A stretch of 64,000 bases of DNA from Cricetomys ansorgei. Lineage: Eukaryota > Chordata > Mammalia > Rodentia > Nesomyidae. The position numbers and the translations under genes are program-made. This document shows, piece after piece, positions 45,490 through 56,869 of this stretch; position 1 is the stretch's first letter, and each line of letters starts with the position of its first letter. Below the pieces are notes generated by a model. The model was not told where the DNA came from and did not search any database. It was given only the letters and a program-made list of their open reading frames with translations. Location of the stretch: positions 124,001 through 188,000 of the forward strand of contig JAMJFZ010001785.1 in the NCBI GenBank assembly GCA_026225945.1. The letters run 5' to 3'.

Positions 45490-47760
45490 TGCAGATCTGG
45501 ATACTGAAACATAAACAACCTAAGTGAGGTCCATGGCTGCCTGCAGCTCTCCTTGACTGATGTCCAATGGTTCTGCCAGCTCTACTATCCTGGAGTTTCC
45601 ACTCGTCTATGATGTCACATTCCTAACCTCATGCAGTTGCCCAGGGACTCTTCCCAGTGACTCCTGTCCTTACCTCTGCTGACCTCCATGACCCCTCAAT
45701 ATTACATCTTTCATTCCTTCAAAACCAATACTATGTGGATGTTAATGCCAAGTTCTGACACCAGTTGGAGATGTAGCCTGGCTTTCCTGGATCTCAGGTG
45801 TATTAGCTTCTGGGTGCTACCCTTAAAGAAACACTAATTTCCCAATGCAGAGCACAGATTCTCTTTAATGATTCTAATCTCTCTAACAGTTACTGCTTCT
45901 TTAATGCCTGCACTCTCCTTGCCATAATTTGAAGCTTGCCAATACACCTTTCCTCCATGAAACAAATTAGTCCATTATCTTGGAATTCAAGTCAATGAAT
46001 TTCTAAGGACAAGGGCAGATTGATGCCAGATTCATAAACAAAGCATCACCAGCATGTTCCCTAGCCAGATTCCTGGCAGAGTCCTTGCTCCCCTCTGAAA
46101 TTCCCAAGAGCTGGGCTGCCACTGTTTCTACTTTCCTTGGAATTCTTTTCTTCATAGCTGTTCTAGGTTCTTTTCTGTGCCTTTGACAAAACTGTCTGAC
46201 CAAAATAAAGTTAGAGGAGTAAAGGAATTGTATGGTTTAAATATCCAGGTCAGAGTTCATCTTTGAAGGAAGTCAGAACATGTATTAGAAGGCAGAGACT
46301 ACAGAGGAACAGTGATTAGAGACTTGCTTGCTCACTTAAATTAAGAAAAGCTCTCACACACATTCCCATAAGAAAACTGAATAAAGATATTCATTCAACT
46401 AAAGCTTCTCTTCTCAAGAGATTCTATGCTGTGATAATATGGTACTTTTCTAACTAAGTATTCTACCACCGGGCAACTTGACATATGAACACCTCATGTT
46501 AAGACATATTCTTTCAATACCTTGTCCCCTAAGATCTCATCTTAACAGTTTCACATGAAACTCAGTTGGTTTTAGGAGTTCCATGGCTGGGCAGTGGTGT
46601 CACATGACTTTAATCACAGCACTTGGGAGACAAACTCAGCCTGTGAGTTTGAGGCCAGCCTGGTCTACAGAGTGAATTCCAGGACAGCCAGAGTTACAAC
46701 AGAGAAAACCTGCCTTGAGAAAAAAAACAAAAAGGGGGTTCCACAGTCTCTAAAATATTAAGGTTGTTAAAATTCTGAGATCCGTTTAAAAGTCCAAAGT
46801 CTTTTCAACTGTGGGCTCTTGCAAAGTTAAGAATAAATTTCATGTTTTTTTATTCCAGAAAGGCAGAACACAATAACAACAGAAAATCAATCCCCAAATC
46901 CACCTTTGGCTTGATATCCAGTAACTAGGGCTTCCTTACTTTCTAGGCATCCGTCTCTAAAAGGCTATACAGTCCCACTTCTCCAGCCCTGCTAGATAGA
47001 GCACACACAGCTTGTGCCATAGGCTCATGCTAGCTCCACTCCACATGTGCACTGTCCTTGGCAGACATCCATGGTCCCAGAATCTCCAATTTTCTGGGAT
47101 CTTCACTACAAATAAGGATGTACCTTTACTAATGGCCCCTCCTGCCATCTCCAAAGGGACTCATGCCTGCCATATGGTGCCAAGACTCAGTTTCTATTCA
47201 TGACCCATTCAGTCATTCATGAAACTAGTATCACTTTGAAGACTCTTATAAATTGCCACTTTTAGCTATAAGTTTAGGATAAGGCCTTGGCTCACTTGGA
47301 CAATAGCTTCTATGGGTTGGCCATAAGAAAATGCATTCCCATTTTCCTGATGGTACTAAATTATTATTAATCACAGCTGATTCTTCAATTCCAGCTGCCA
47401 ACAATCCCACTGTCCAAGAAAAACACAGGTTTCACCCCCATTATGCACATTTGTTTTTAATCATAGCCGATTTTCAGCCAGGGCTGACAACAACCACAGA
47501 TTATGAATCCAAAATTTTACACAAACAGCGCCAGGTCTGATTCTCAAGTATGTTCTTGCTCCTTTCTGAAACCTCACAAACAAGGATTTCATAGTTCATG
47601 GAAGTTTATTTTAATAACTTATCAAGCTCTGAGTGTCTATCAGAATTTCCAGCCCACAGTGCCAAAACATTTCACATTCAATTCCCTAATAAAATAATCC
47701 ATATGTATAAAAAAGACACATGGTTATGTGTATCATAACAACGAGTCAACCTCTGTACCA
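45490..47760 (-). repeat. Repeat-derived block, mirrored copy of 15.5-17.0 kb
   Basis: Holds the reverse of the purine-rich block (for example ctttaatgattctaatctctc, ctcccacttctc-like words). The left arm is interrupted here: about 46020-46750 has no left-arm counterpart and contains a plus-strand B1. No gene-like frame is shared between the arms. Confidence 0.5.
46575..46725 (+). repeat. B1 SINE, right arm only
   Basis: Reads ctgggcagtggtgtcacatg, cagcacttgggagacaaac, ggccagcctggtctacagag, ttacaacagagaaaacctgc, followed by an A-rich tail. It lies in the segment missing from the left arm. Confidence 0.9.
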
Positions 47761-47764
47761 ATTT

Positions 47765-48165
47765 CTGTTCTCATTTTCCTTCTGTTGCTGTGATAAAGCA
47801 TTCCTACTAGAATCATCTTATGGAGAAAAGAGGGTTTATTTGCTTGAATCCTAGTCTATTGGTGATGGAAGTTAGGGTAGGAATTCAAGCAGGAATATGA
47901 TTCAGAAACCGTGGGGTAATGCATGCTGCTGCTCGTTCTCCTGTTTGTTAATGCTTTACTAGCTTTCTCATATTGCCTAGGACCTTCTGTTTAGGACTGG
48001 TGGCCCCTCAGTGAGCTGAGTCCCTGAATCCATTGATAATCAATGTAGTCACTGATACGCATGCCCACAGACCAATCTGGTCCAGATGATTCCTTTACAA
48101 GGCATTCCTCTCAGAGGACTCTCGGCTGTGTCAAGCTGACAATTAAACCAAACTGGGACACTAGC
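47765..48165 (-). repeat. Rodent interspersed repeat, counterpart of 15.02 kb
   Basis: Reverse copy: ttctgttgctgtgataaagc, agagggtttatttgcttgaa, cagaccaatctggtccagat, gtgtcaagctgacaattaaac, aactgggacactagctt. Confidence 0.6.
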
Positions 48166-49810
48166 TTAACAAAGTGTTTATTCAATAAGTATGCTAACAA
48201 AAATGTCATCTCACAAGGTTTAATTTAATCCTGGGGCAAATCCAGATTCACCACAGTTGGTCCTGAAAAGGATGCATTCCAAATAACCATTTATTCTAAA
48301 TATATAAAAAATATTAAGTTAATTATGAATTGTATAATATTTATATTATGATATTATATATACTATGTAAAGTGCAACAAAATTAGTATTTTTAGCTTTG
48401 CTAGTTTAGTAGAGTTAACTAGAGAGTCATATCCAAGTTATAAGTGTACAGCACATGGAATATGGAAATCAAATGCACCTGTGTTCTCAGAACCAAACAA
48501 GAACCAAAACATCTCAACTACTTCAACTCTTCCAAATGACTCCATGTTACCCACAGTCCCTTCCCTTGACCCAGGGAAACTACTATTCCTGTATCTACCT
48601 TTAAATACTATTTTCCTTATCTTTGAATTAATTCAATAACAAACATATTGTGTATATGTTTTACTGCAATAAATTTTAATTGATGTATGAAAAGTAAAAA
48701 TTACAATATTGTTATGATATAGTGTTGTCACTCACGTATACACAGTAGAAAGTTGATATAAGAGTAAACATATGTAGCCACTCAAATGCTCATATGTATT
48801 CCTTTACTTCCTATGTCATTAAACACAGCAGAGTTTCTGTTAGGGATTTATCAATGTTATCATATTCCTTGTATGTTCATTCATGATACAGAGTACTGTA
48901 TACCTAGATAGAAGAGCCATGGTTTAAATATTTCATATTGGAATTACGTACGTACTATTACTAAAAGTTGTATTTGTCCTCAGTACATAATCTAGAATAA
49001 AATATGTTGTGATTGATGTTGGTCACAGGTGCTGTATAAGAGAGAGGAACACACCAGGATGCACAGACTTGAAGGACCGGGAGGGACAGCTTTCTGGTGA
49101 CTGACCCAGACTAGCTCTCTCCAAGTGTTTTTATTCAATTTTTGAAGAGAGACCAAAATGTGGTAGGGCAAAGATCCATCTACCAAAGTTCATGTTACAC
49201 TTGCTGCTTGAATGAGCAAACAACCCACACAGTTCTCAGTCCCTTTGGACCATGGCTTGCCATGATCAAAAGTGTACACATTCCAGTGAACAAACAGTCT
49301 TTTACCAAGATTCTTTGAGGTCCAAGCAATTTCTTAGCCTCTAATGATTTAGCCAAACACAGTGTTGGCTTTATACTAAAACATTTCACTACAAAGCCAG
49401 TTACAAAGGCTTTACTAAATATTTCACTACAAAAACATGTGTGGAAACTGAAGATGAATACACAGTGAGAACTTTTCCTAATATTTACCATTGCAGTGCT
49501 AATGCTTTATTTCCCACCAGAAATACACGAGAAATGCTGTCATTCAGATGTGACAAAGGACTATGGTGTCTTCATTCTTTGAATTTAGCCATGTTACAGA
49601 GTGTGAATCATTATGTTCTTCTGTTTTAATTTGCTTCTCTTAATGTCTTTGGGAATTAAGTATCTGAGTAACTGACTATGTATTTACTAGTTATTCATTA
49701 CGATTTTTACAGTTCCTTAAGTTTTAATCTTCCTGACTGGCATTGATTTGAAAGTTTTTTAGCTTGAGTTTTGAAATACCTGTATTGTGTATGTCTATGT
49801 TAGTATGCAA
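48166..49810. other. Intergenic part of the right arm, no gene seen
   Basis: AT-rich mirror of 13.4-15.0 kb. No gene motif. Confidence 0.5.
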
Positions 49811-49814
49811 GTAT

Positions 49815-50885
49815 TGTTGTGCCCAAGTTTGGATTCCCAAAAACCACCAGGGAATTTGATCTGATGAAAACACACTGGGTCTCTTTCTTCAGACTCCAAC
49901 CCTGGCTATAAGCCTCCCTGACACAGCAGGAGAAGCAGCAGCCCTGCTCACAGGGGCAGTGGAGTTTATATAGGAAAAAAATGCAAACAGGGACTTACAT
50001 GCCTTGGCATTTCAAGATTGGCCCCAGGGGGTTGACCTCTTAAATGATTGGTAGGTATTGACCAGGCCTGGTGACCAATACCACAAGGGAGGGGTGAGGA
50101 GGCAGGAAAACTAAGAATGTCTTAAGAAGCATGTCTGGTGTCTGCACAGAGAGGTTGGGAAGATTCTGATAAGCCTGTTCTCAGAAACCGAGGCAAGTAG
50201 CTGATAAGGCCAGCTTACCAGTTCAGACGGTGCTGGTTCAAGGGTAGCCTGAATAACCGGAACATGCACACACTGCATCTTGAGTTCACAGGGGCCAAAC
50301 TGGCCAAATAGTTTATTGTCCATTTCTTATACCATCTCCCACCAGAGACATATGTGAGGTTGCCAGGGCAATGCTCACAAGGGGCAAAACCAGGTGTGCT
50401 TGCAAGCACGGGGTTAAAATCATGAGGTAGAAGGCATAGGTTTGATCACAAGGTTACAGATCACAAGGGAAAAAGGCGTATGTGTAATCACTAGGTTACA
50501 ATCAGTAAGGTAAATCAAAATATATACAAAACATTATTGTTCTTTAGCTAGCCATAAAGCCAACCTCCTATTTTGTGAGATTAAGGTCTCTTTAAGTAAT
50601 CTTTGACTTCCTTGAAATGAACTGCCTCTGGGCTTGTCATTTTTACAACTTAGCCTTGCTTAGCAGCTATCCCAAATGTGAATTAGCTGAAGACACATGG
50701 CAGAACTTAAGCTCAAGATCAGGGGGCTCTCCACAAGTAGCAATCCTGGACTCAATGTTATTATGGGAGGAGGGAGACTGCGAGGACTTGCAATTAAGTT
50801 TAGCTTTCTACCTGGCATTTTACTCTTTGTTCTCTTTCAAGAACTGAGAAGCTGGAGAAGTTTCTTGGTTGAGTCTTCTCAGAAT
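49815..50885 (-). mobile_element. LTR retroelement insertion, right arm only
   Basis: About 1.07 kb interrupts sequence that is continuous in the left arm (13.37-13.40 kb). On the minus strand it ends in a typical LTR: CCAAT words, TATATAAA at 49972-49965, a GC-richer leader and a TTGGGCACAACA end at about 49815. The 5' limit near 50885 lies inside the B2 SINE at gtattgat. No coding frame. The family is not recognised; it could be a solo LTR or an LTR with a piece of interior. Confidence 0.65.
49965..49972 (-). promoter_or_regulatory. LTR TATA box
   Basis: TATATAAA on the minus strand, with ccaat words about 60-100 bases upstream in the same orientation. Confidence 0.5.
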
Positions 50886-51035
50886 CAATACCTATTCCAA
50901 CATGGGCAGATTTGTCAGATCCCTTAACAGGTGGTTGTGAGCACATGACATGAGTGCTGGAAAGGGAACTCTGCTCCTCTGCAAGAGCTGTATGGGCTCC
51001 TACCTGCTGAGTCATCTCCAACGCATTGTAAATAT
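50886..51035 (-). repeat. B2-type SINE, split by the LTR insertion
   Basis: Reverse counterpart of 13225-13385, with agggaactctgctcctctgc and ggctcctacctgctgagtc. Its 3' end continues beyond the LTR insertion at about 49810. Confidence 0.75.
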
Positions 51036-51190
51036 TTTTATGTAAACTTATGACAGTAAGGGTCAAAATAAACAACTTCTCACTTTTGGCTCCTATGTTG
51101 AATAATTTAGATAAATCATTGCAAGAAAAGAAAGAAAACATTTTTATTCTTGGATTCACAGGGTTCAGGCTATGATTGGCGGCTCCTTCC

Positions 51191-53560
51191 TAAGGTTATA
51201 TGACTCATATGGACCTGTGGTACTGTCTAATCAATCATGGTGTTTCTACAAATAAAGTAAGTAAGAAGCCTATTGAATTTTTGTTTGATTTGTATAAGGA
51301 GAAAAGAATGTTCAAGCGTTAGCTGTGAATCAATTTCCAGAACTGGGCCAGTTTGCAGACCCAGGACTCTTTGAATAAAGGGATGGCCAGTTTTCCCTGA
51401 AAGCTTGAAAACAAACCTAAAAATTTCACTGCTAGTCTTTCAACAGTCCTTCACTCAGAGGGAGCTACAGCCCTGTACAGGGATGACTGTACACTGTGAG
51501 GAAGGAAAGAATCAGACTCTCTGGGCCTATTGGGTACTGGTTCTGACTTAATGCTGATTCTAGAAGGTCTCAGAAAACATTGTGGCTCTACAGTTGAAGT
51601 AGGAGCTTATTGGAGTTTGAGCTGAAGTTTGATTCACATTAGGTCCCATGACTCCCTGATCTCATTGTATGATTATTTCACTGGCTTCAAATCAAAGAAT
51701 ACTTAGAAGTGTGTTGACTCCTATATTGGTGCCCTAACCTGGGGACTAAGGGCTATTGTGTTTGGAGAGGCTTTTAGAGTTTACTCTGCCAAGGAAAACA
51801 ATGAACCAAAGACAGTATCTCATTCCTGATGGAACTGCAGAAATTAGTGTAAAGAGGCAGAGGGGCATCTTGAACCCTGACTAACACAGTCATGTTCCTA
51901 ACTATAGAGTTTCCCTGGGGCTTCTCAGAGACTTCAGCCCTGACCCAAGCTGACCTCAATGACCCCCTGATTGCACATCTTTCATTCCTTCAAAATCAGT
52001 AGTATGTAGATGGAAATGACAAGTCCGAACACCAGTTGGAGATGACCCGTGGCCTACTTGTATCACAGCTGTATCAGCTTCCATGTGCTTCCCTAAGAAC
52101 TACTCTCCTGTTGTCCCAACACAGAACACCAGGTTCTCTTTAATGACTCTAATCCAACAGTTACTGCTTTTTTATCTCTGCACTCACCTTACTAAATATG
52201 ACGCTTTCCCATAAATTTTGCCCCATCAAATGAATCAGTCCATTATCTCTAAATTCAACTGTCATAAAGTTCTCAGAATAAGAACATAACATCAAATATC
52301 ATGTGAATGCTCCCTAGGCAAACTCCTGACGCAGTCATTTCAACTCAGCACAGAATCCTATCCCTAACTCTGAATTCAATTTCCTCCAGGTGACCACTAA
52401 GGCCATTGGTGGGTAGAAAAAATGGTAATGGCTAGAATAAGCTCTATCTGCTGGAAAAATAATTATTCTTCTACCTAATGAATAATGAACAATGGCATAT
52501 CCTTCATTCTCTACATGTATTTTCTAATACTGAATGTGTTTTAAAATGTTTATTTTAAAGTGTCAATTACCATATTAGACTTGTGACTCACTTATTAATC
52601 AGTTAGATACAAATCTAATCTATAAACTGTTCACTGTACTCCTGTAGAGAGCAGAACTCTTGTACATGAGTACTAAGAAAACCGAAAAGCCTCAGTGTCC
52701 TCCAAAGTCTATCTGCTTTCTGATTCACTAATTTTGAAATGAACCCAGATTTTGAGACTATTAGGTCAGGCTGTTCTCTTGCTAGTCTTAATAAGAAGTG
52801 CCGTTCTCTTCATGACCCTTGCACTGGTTTGAATTAGAATGTTTCTCATTGGCTCTGACTGATTCCCTGATCCCAGTTGGTGGTACTGTTGGGAGGGTTA
52901 GGTGACCTGGCTGCTGGAGGAAGGATGTCTCTTTGCTGGAGGAAGGCAGCTCTGAGAGTAAAGCCTCCTGCCCTGGCCTGTCCTTGCTCACTGTCCTCCA
53001 TGCTTGCATGTGAGGATGTGAGTGGTCAGCTCTCTGTCCCTGTGTCCATGCCTGCTGCCTGCTGCCATGCCTCCATCCTTCACTGGACTCTGCCCTCTGG
53101 GACCGTAAACCACATACACTCTTTCATCCACGAGTTGTCTAGGTCATGGCATTTTATCACAGCAGCAGAAAAGTAAGGACTATAATCCTCACTAGGGATT
53201 TCCACTCTCTTCCCAGATGATAGCTCCCTCACAGTGACTCAGGGCAGCCAGTGGTCATGCTGGAGCTCTATACACCCATACCTGTGAATAAACCACAGCC
53301 TCATGACAGAAAGATACTTGGGTTCACTGTCCTGTCTCTTTCTCTTGCAATCTAAGATGCTGTTTGGGTATATTGCACTACTACTACAGTAGAGTACATG
53401 GTTCACTTATAGCTCTAGTCAATATAAAATGGATTTTTATAAAATTCTAGGACTTTCTACAATCCTGTTTCCCCTGCTCATGAACTGGGTGTCAATCATA
53501 CCCACATATCAGTGTGGTCCAAGAATCAGAGCAAATTTGTGCTCATGCCTTGATTTTCCT
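51191..53560. other. Region between right arm and receptor copy D, no gene seen
   Basis: Contains a diverged copy (51780-52430) of the 45.6-46.0 kb repeat-derived block, recognisable by catctttcattccttcaaaa and ctctttaatgactctaatcc, plus the repeat at 52820. I saw no gene. Confidence 0.5.
52820..53185 (+). repeat. Rodent GTTTGAATGA-type repeat, independent copy
   Basis: Begins gcactggtttgaattagaat, has cagttggtggtactgttggg and ends ttatcacagcagcagaaaag. It is more complete and less eroded than those inside the L1 fragments, so probably a separate insertion. Confidence 0.6.
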
Positions 53561-53569
53561 TTCAGGAAC

Positions 53570-54465
53570 ACTAGTGGAGTGTTCTAAAGCATGGGTCCAT
53601 AGGTCCCATCCAGAAGGACTGACATCACAGCAGTGAGTGGAAGTGACCACATTCTAATCTCATTCTGTGACACCATAAAGTTACCCTGAGTTTTCTTATC
53701 ATCATCAGTGCCCTGGGAGGCCTAGCAGGCAATGCCACAGCTGTGGTTTCTGGGCAATGCCTTCCCTGTCTACATCCTCAACCTGGCTGGGGCCAACTTC
53801 CTCTTCCTCAGCTTTCGGATTGAACATTCTCTTCATCATCATTGTTCTGCTTCATATTTATTTCTAGCTTTTCAATCTCCTGTTCACCTTTGTTTATCTT
53901 AAAGGTCTGAGAATGGTTGATTATTAGCACTGAGCACTGCCTGCCTGCCCTGTGACCATATGGCACCACAGTCAAAGTGTGAGACACATAGAATCTGTCA
54001 TGTGTTCTGCTGTGGGCATTGTCCCCATGGTCCTGCCTCCTGGAAGGGAGGCAAGTATAATTTTCTTTAATGTTTATGGTCATGGGTGGTATGAGAAACT
54101 GGATTTCATCATTTTATATAGTTAATTATTTTATCTGTGCTCCTTTCAGGGATCAACTTACTCCTGATAGTAAAGGTCTCTTAATATTCACACAAGATTC
54201 CTGTGACCAGGCTATGTGTGACTATTGCACTCTCAGTTCTGGTTTTCCTGCTCTTTTGCTTGTACTGTGGGATCAAGTGGCTCCTCTTAGATTGGATTGT
54301 GGATGTTAATACATTTCACCTTGAAATGTTTATGAAATTACTAACTTGTATTAACAGCTGTGTCAAATCCATGTTTTTTTTTCTGTTGTCTCCATATGGC
54401 CTTGAGGTTATAGACTCAGGCTCTGAAGCTACACCTTCAGAGAGCCATTCAGGACACTACTGAGG
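53570..54465 (+). pseudogene. Ancient Mrgpr pseudogene (copy D)
   Basis: An acceptor (ttttcctttcag) is followed by gaacactagtgg, as in copy B, then an ATG at 53591 whose fourth codon is TAG (53600-53602). Readable landmarks are a TM1 remnant with GGLAGNAT, a TM2 remnant with VYILNLAGANFLFL, a TM6 remnant at 54203 onward with TRLCVTIALSVLVFLLF, and a TM7 remnant where NP--Y has become VKSMF. Much of TM3 to TM5 is scrambled by frameshifts. It shares 3' flanking sequence with copy C up to about 54970. It is clearly older than copies A to C. Confidence 0.8.
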
Positions 54466-55015
54466 TGGAAAAGAATGGAGAGACAGTTCTTCATGAAAGC
54501 CTGGAGAGCAGAAACAGTCTACTTCAGCAGCTGGGAGCAGATTTGTTTAGACAGAAGAGTCATAGAGAGAGAACTTTGCCATTATCAGTGTGGGTTACTT
54601 ATTCACTAGCCTTTAGTCAGTTGAGAAAATTCTTGTGTAACTTGAGTGATTTGGGGCTCACTAAACAAATTCTGACTGTGATGACCCTGTTTAGTTGTAC
54701 TCAGGGATTCATCAACTCCTTGTGTGTTAACCTTATACTAACTCTAGGGTACACGAACTTCCATCTGTATACAAATCACTTATTTAAAAGGAGGCTGAAA
54801 GACAGATCTGCATGTATTTGTCATTGAAGTAGACACTGGTTAAAAGAATGTTGTATTTTGTATCAGTGTCTATTGTTCACAGCTCTCATTTCTCTACTAG
54901 AAGAACTGAATGAGATAACTCTGTATTCTTGGTCTCCTTTAATTTCTGCTGACTTTGGATTGCTTATGTAACTTAATAAGTCATTTGGACAGTTATCTAC
55001 TTACACTCTTGTGGT
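54466..55015. other. 3' flank of copy D, no gene seen
   Basis: Parallels the sequence after copy C (44450-44890), for example ctcctttaatttctgctgac. Open frames here are short and without motif. Confidence 0.5.
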
Positions 55016-55400
55016 ATAATATAACACTCTCACAATAACCAATTGATGAGAAGAAAAGGTTTATCTGGTTTACACTTCCATGCCACAGTCCACCACTGAG
55101 GGAAGTCATGTTTGGACCTCAAGCAGAACCTACAGCAGGAACCAGAGAGAACACTGCTTTCTGTCTCACTCTCTGGATTGATCACAGGTCATGCTTAGCC
55201 AGCTTTTCTATACATCTCAGGACCTTCAAATTAGGAATCTTCTCAGTTTCAGTGAGCTGGGCCATCCCCCAATACATCCCCATAACACAATATGATCTAG
55301 GGTAAATCCCAAATAGAGTTTTCTCCTCAGAGCTCACTCTAGGCTGAGTAAATCTGTAAATTGAAGGTAATCAAGACACTCCATTCCTTGCCAGTTTGAC
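55015..55400 (-). repeat. Rodent interspersed repeat, reverse orientation
   Basis: Reads gatgagaagaaaaggtttat, ctggtttacacttccatgcc, acagtccaccactgaggga, cagtgagctgggccatccc. It belongs to the group seen at 15.02 and 47.77 kb. Confidence 0.55.
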
Positions 55401-55739
55401 ACACAATCATATCACTGGTAAACGTACCCTTTCCTTCCGTATCCTGAAAATAACCTAGCAATATCATAATATAGAAATAGAATTCAATCTTAGAAGTCTC
55501 CCACTCTTTAAAACTTTCAATGCTTTATGTCTTAAATGTCTGTTTAAAAGTCCAACATTTGAGTACACTCAAAGAATAAGAATAAGGACTTCCCATGGCT
55601 CCCTTTCAAAGCCTTGCTTAACATCCCAAGGAAATGTCTTTTCTCTCCATTCCCTTTACTTTCTCCTATTATCTGTGGATGGTTTAATTCCTTGTGGAGA
55701 ATTTGAATGTTGTTAACAAGACTCTTTGCTGTTGCAATC
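55401..55739. other. Unassigned sequence before the third arm
   Basis: No gene or named repeat recognised. Confidence 0.45.
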
Positions 55740-55754
55740 CAACAAACTTTTGTC

Positions 55755-56035
55755 ACATTTACATCATTTTCAGGAACTCAAATATTTGTTCCATGATTTA
55801 CATGTATTTCAACTATATTTTCTATAGGAATCTATATCAATTTTAAATACTGCAATATTTTAAATTACAATTGAAATTTAAATAAAAGAGGGCAACATAC
55901 AATTATTTAAAATATAATTCAAGAACTTTACTTAAACAAATATGACTGACTAATTTCAAACACAATCAAGATATAAAGTTATTTCTGAAGCTTTGTGTAT
56001 CCCCTTTGCCCTTACTAGTCATTTTCTCTTACAGC
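55755..56035 (-). repeat. 275-bp junction module, copy 3
   Basis: Reverse of the modules at 30570 and 33505, continuing into cacatttacatcattttcagg as copy 2 does. Confidence 0.75.
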
Positions 56036-56079
56036 TGAGGTATATCTTGTTCTTATTCTTTTCAAAAATAAAAAGTAGA

Positions 56080-56285
56080 TGGGGTTGGAGACATTGATAA
56101 ATAGCTAGAAACACTTGCTGCTCTTGAGTTTGCAGACTCTTGGAGTTTGGTTCTCTGAACCAATGTGAAACAGCTTTCAATCACATATAACTCCAACTCC
56201 ATGAGTTCTGGCTGCTACAGAAAGCCACATGCTATGTGTATAGACACATACAGTTAAATAAAAATAAAATCTTAAAAACTGGAGA
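56080..56285 (+). repeat. B3-type SINE
   Basis: Reads ggggttggagacattgataa, acttgctgctcttgagtttg, ggttctctgaaccaatgtg, and ends aaataaaaataaaatctta. Confidence 0.75.
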
Positions 56286-56869
56286 GTGTAAGTGGAAAGC
56301 ATATAACAGGATGCTGTGGGTTATAAATATGTTAAAATGGTGAGGATCCTGGAACATCCAGCCATATGTCATGGCTTGACAGTCATGGGGAACAGGCTGG
56401 GATGAGTGAAGCTCTCAGAAGAGGGCCAGGGAGGAGGTAGAAGTCCTTAAAAAGCAGCACTTGGCTTGTGGGATCCAAATCCAGCTTGGTGGATTTTGAC
56501 AATAGCACACTGCATGCATTTGTCCTTTGACACACATATGTGATAGCACTGATGCTCTAAAGCCATCTTGTGTCCTCCCTCTTTCTGCCATTGCTCCTGC
56601 AAATCACTCACTTTTTTCTGTATTACAGATTTTTGTCTTCTATCACTTCATTTCATTGAAATAATCCAGACTCTCTTAGAATGACTTCATTCCCTTTTCA
56701 TTTTTGCTTTTTGTGTTGCTTCTCATAGTGTGCTCATTTATTATTAATGATGCATAATGTTCACTTTATCTGAATGTTCCATTGTCTGTTATCCACATAC
56801 CTATGAGGATCTTTTGGCCATGTCTAGATGTGAGAAAGATATTAAGAGCTAGCAATGTCATAATGTTTC
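56286..56869. other. Intergenic part of the third arm, no gene seen
   Basis: Mirror of 29.73-30.33 kb. No gene motif. Confidence 0.5.

Larger units (their letters stand above)
37400..51190 (-). repeat. Right arm of the inverted duplication
   Basis: Reverse complement of the left arm (13040-29160). The outer boundary near 51190 falls just past the B2 SINE. The inner boundary near 37400 falls inside an LTR element. Compared with the left arm it lacks the counterparts of about 23.95-25.35 and 25.6-27.25 kb. It gains about 730 bases at 46.02-46.75 kb and an LTR insertion at 49.8-50.9 kb. Confidence 0.9.

Noticed and set aside
54070..54827. Open frames of 79-120 codons over copy D
   Set aside because: The piece at 54203-54463 is a receptor relic in TM6-TM7; the others are out of frame with any receptor homology.
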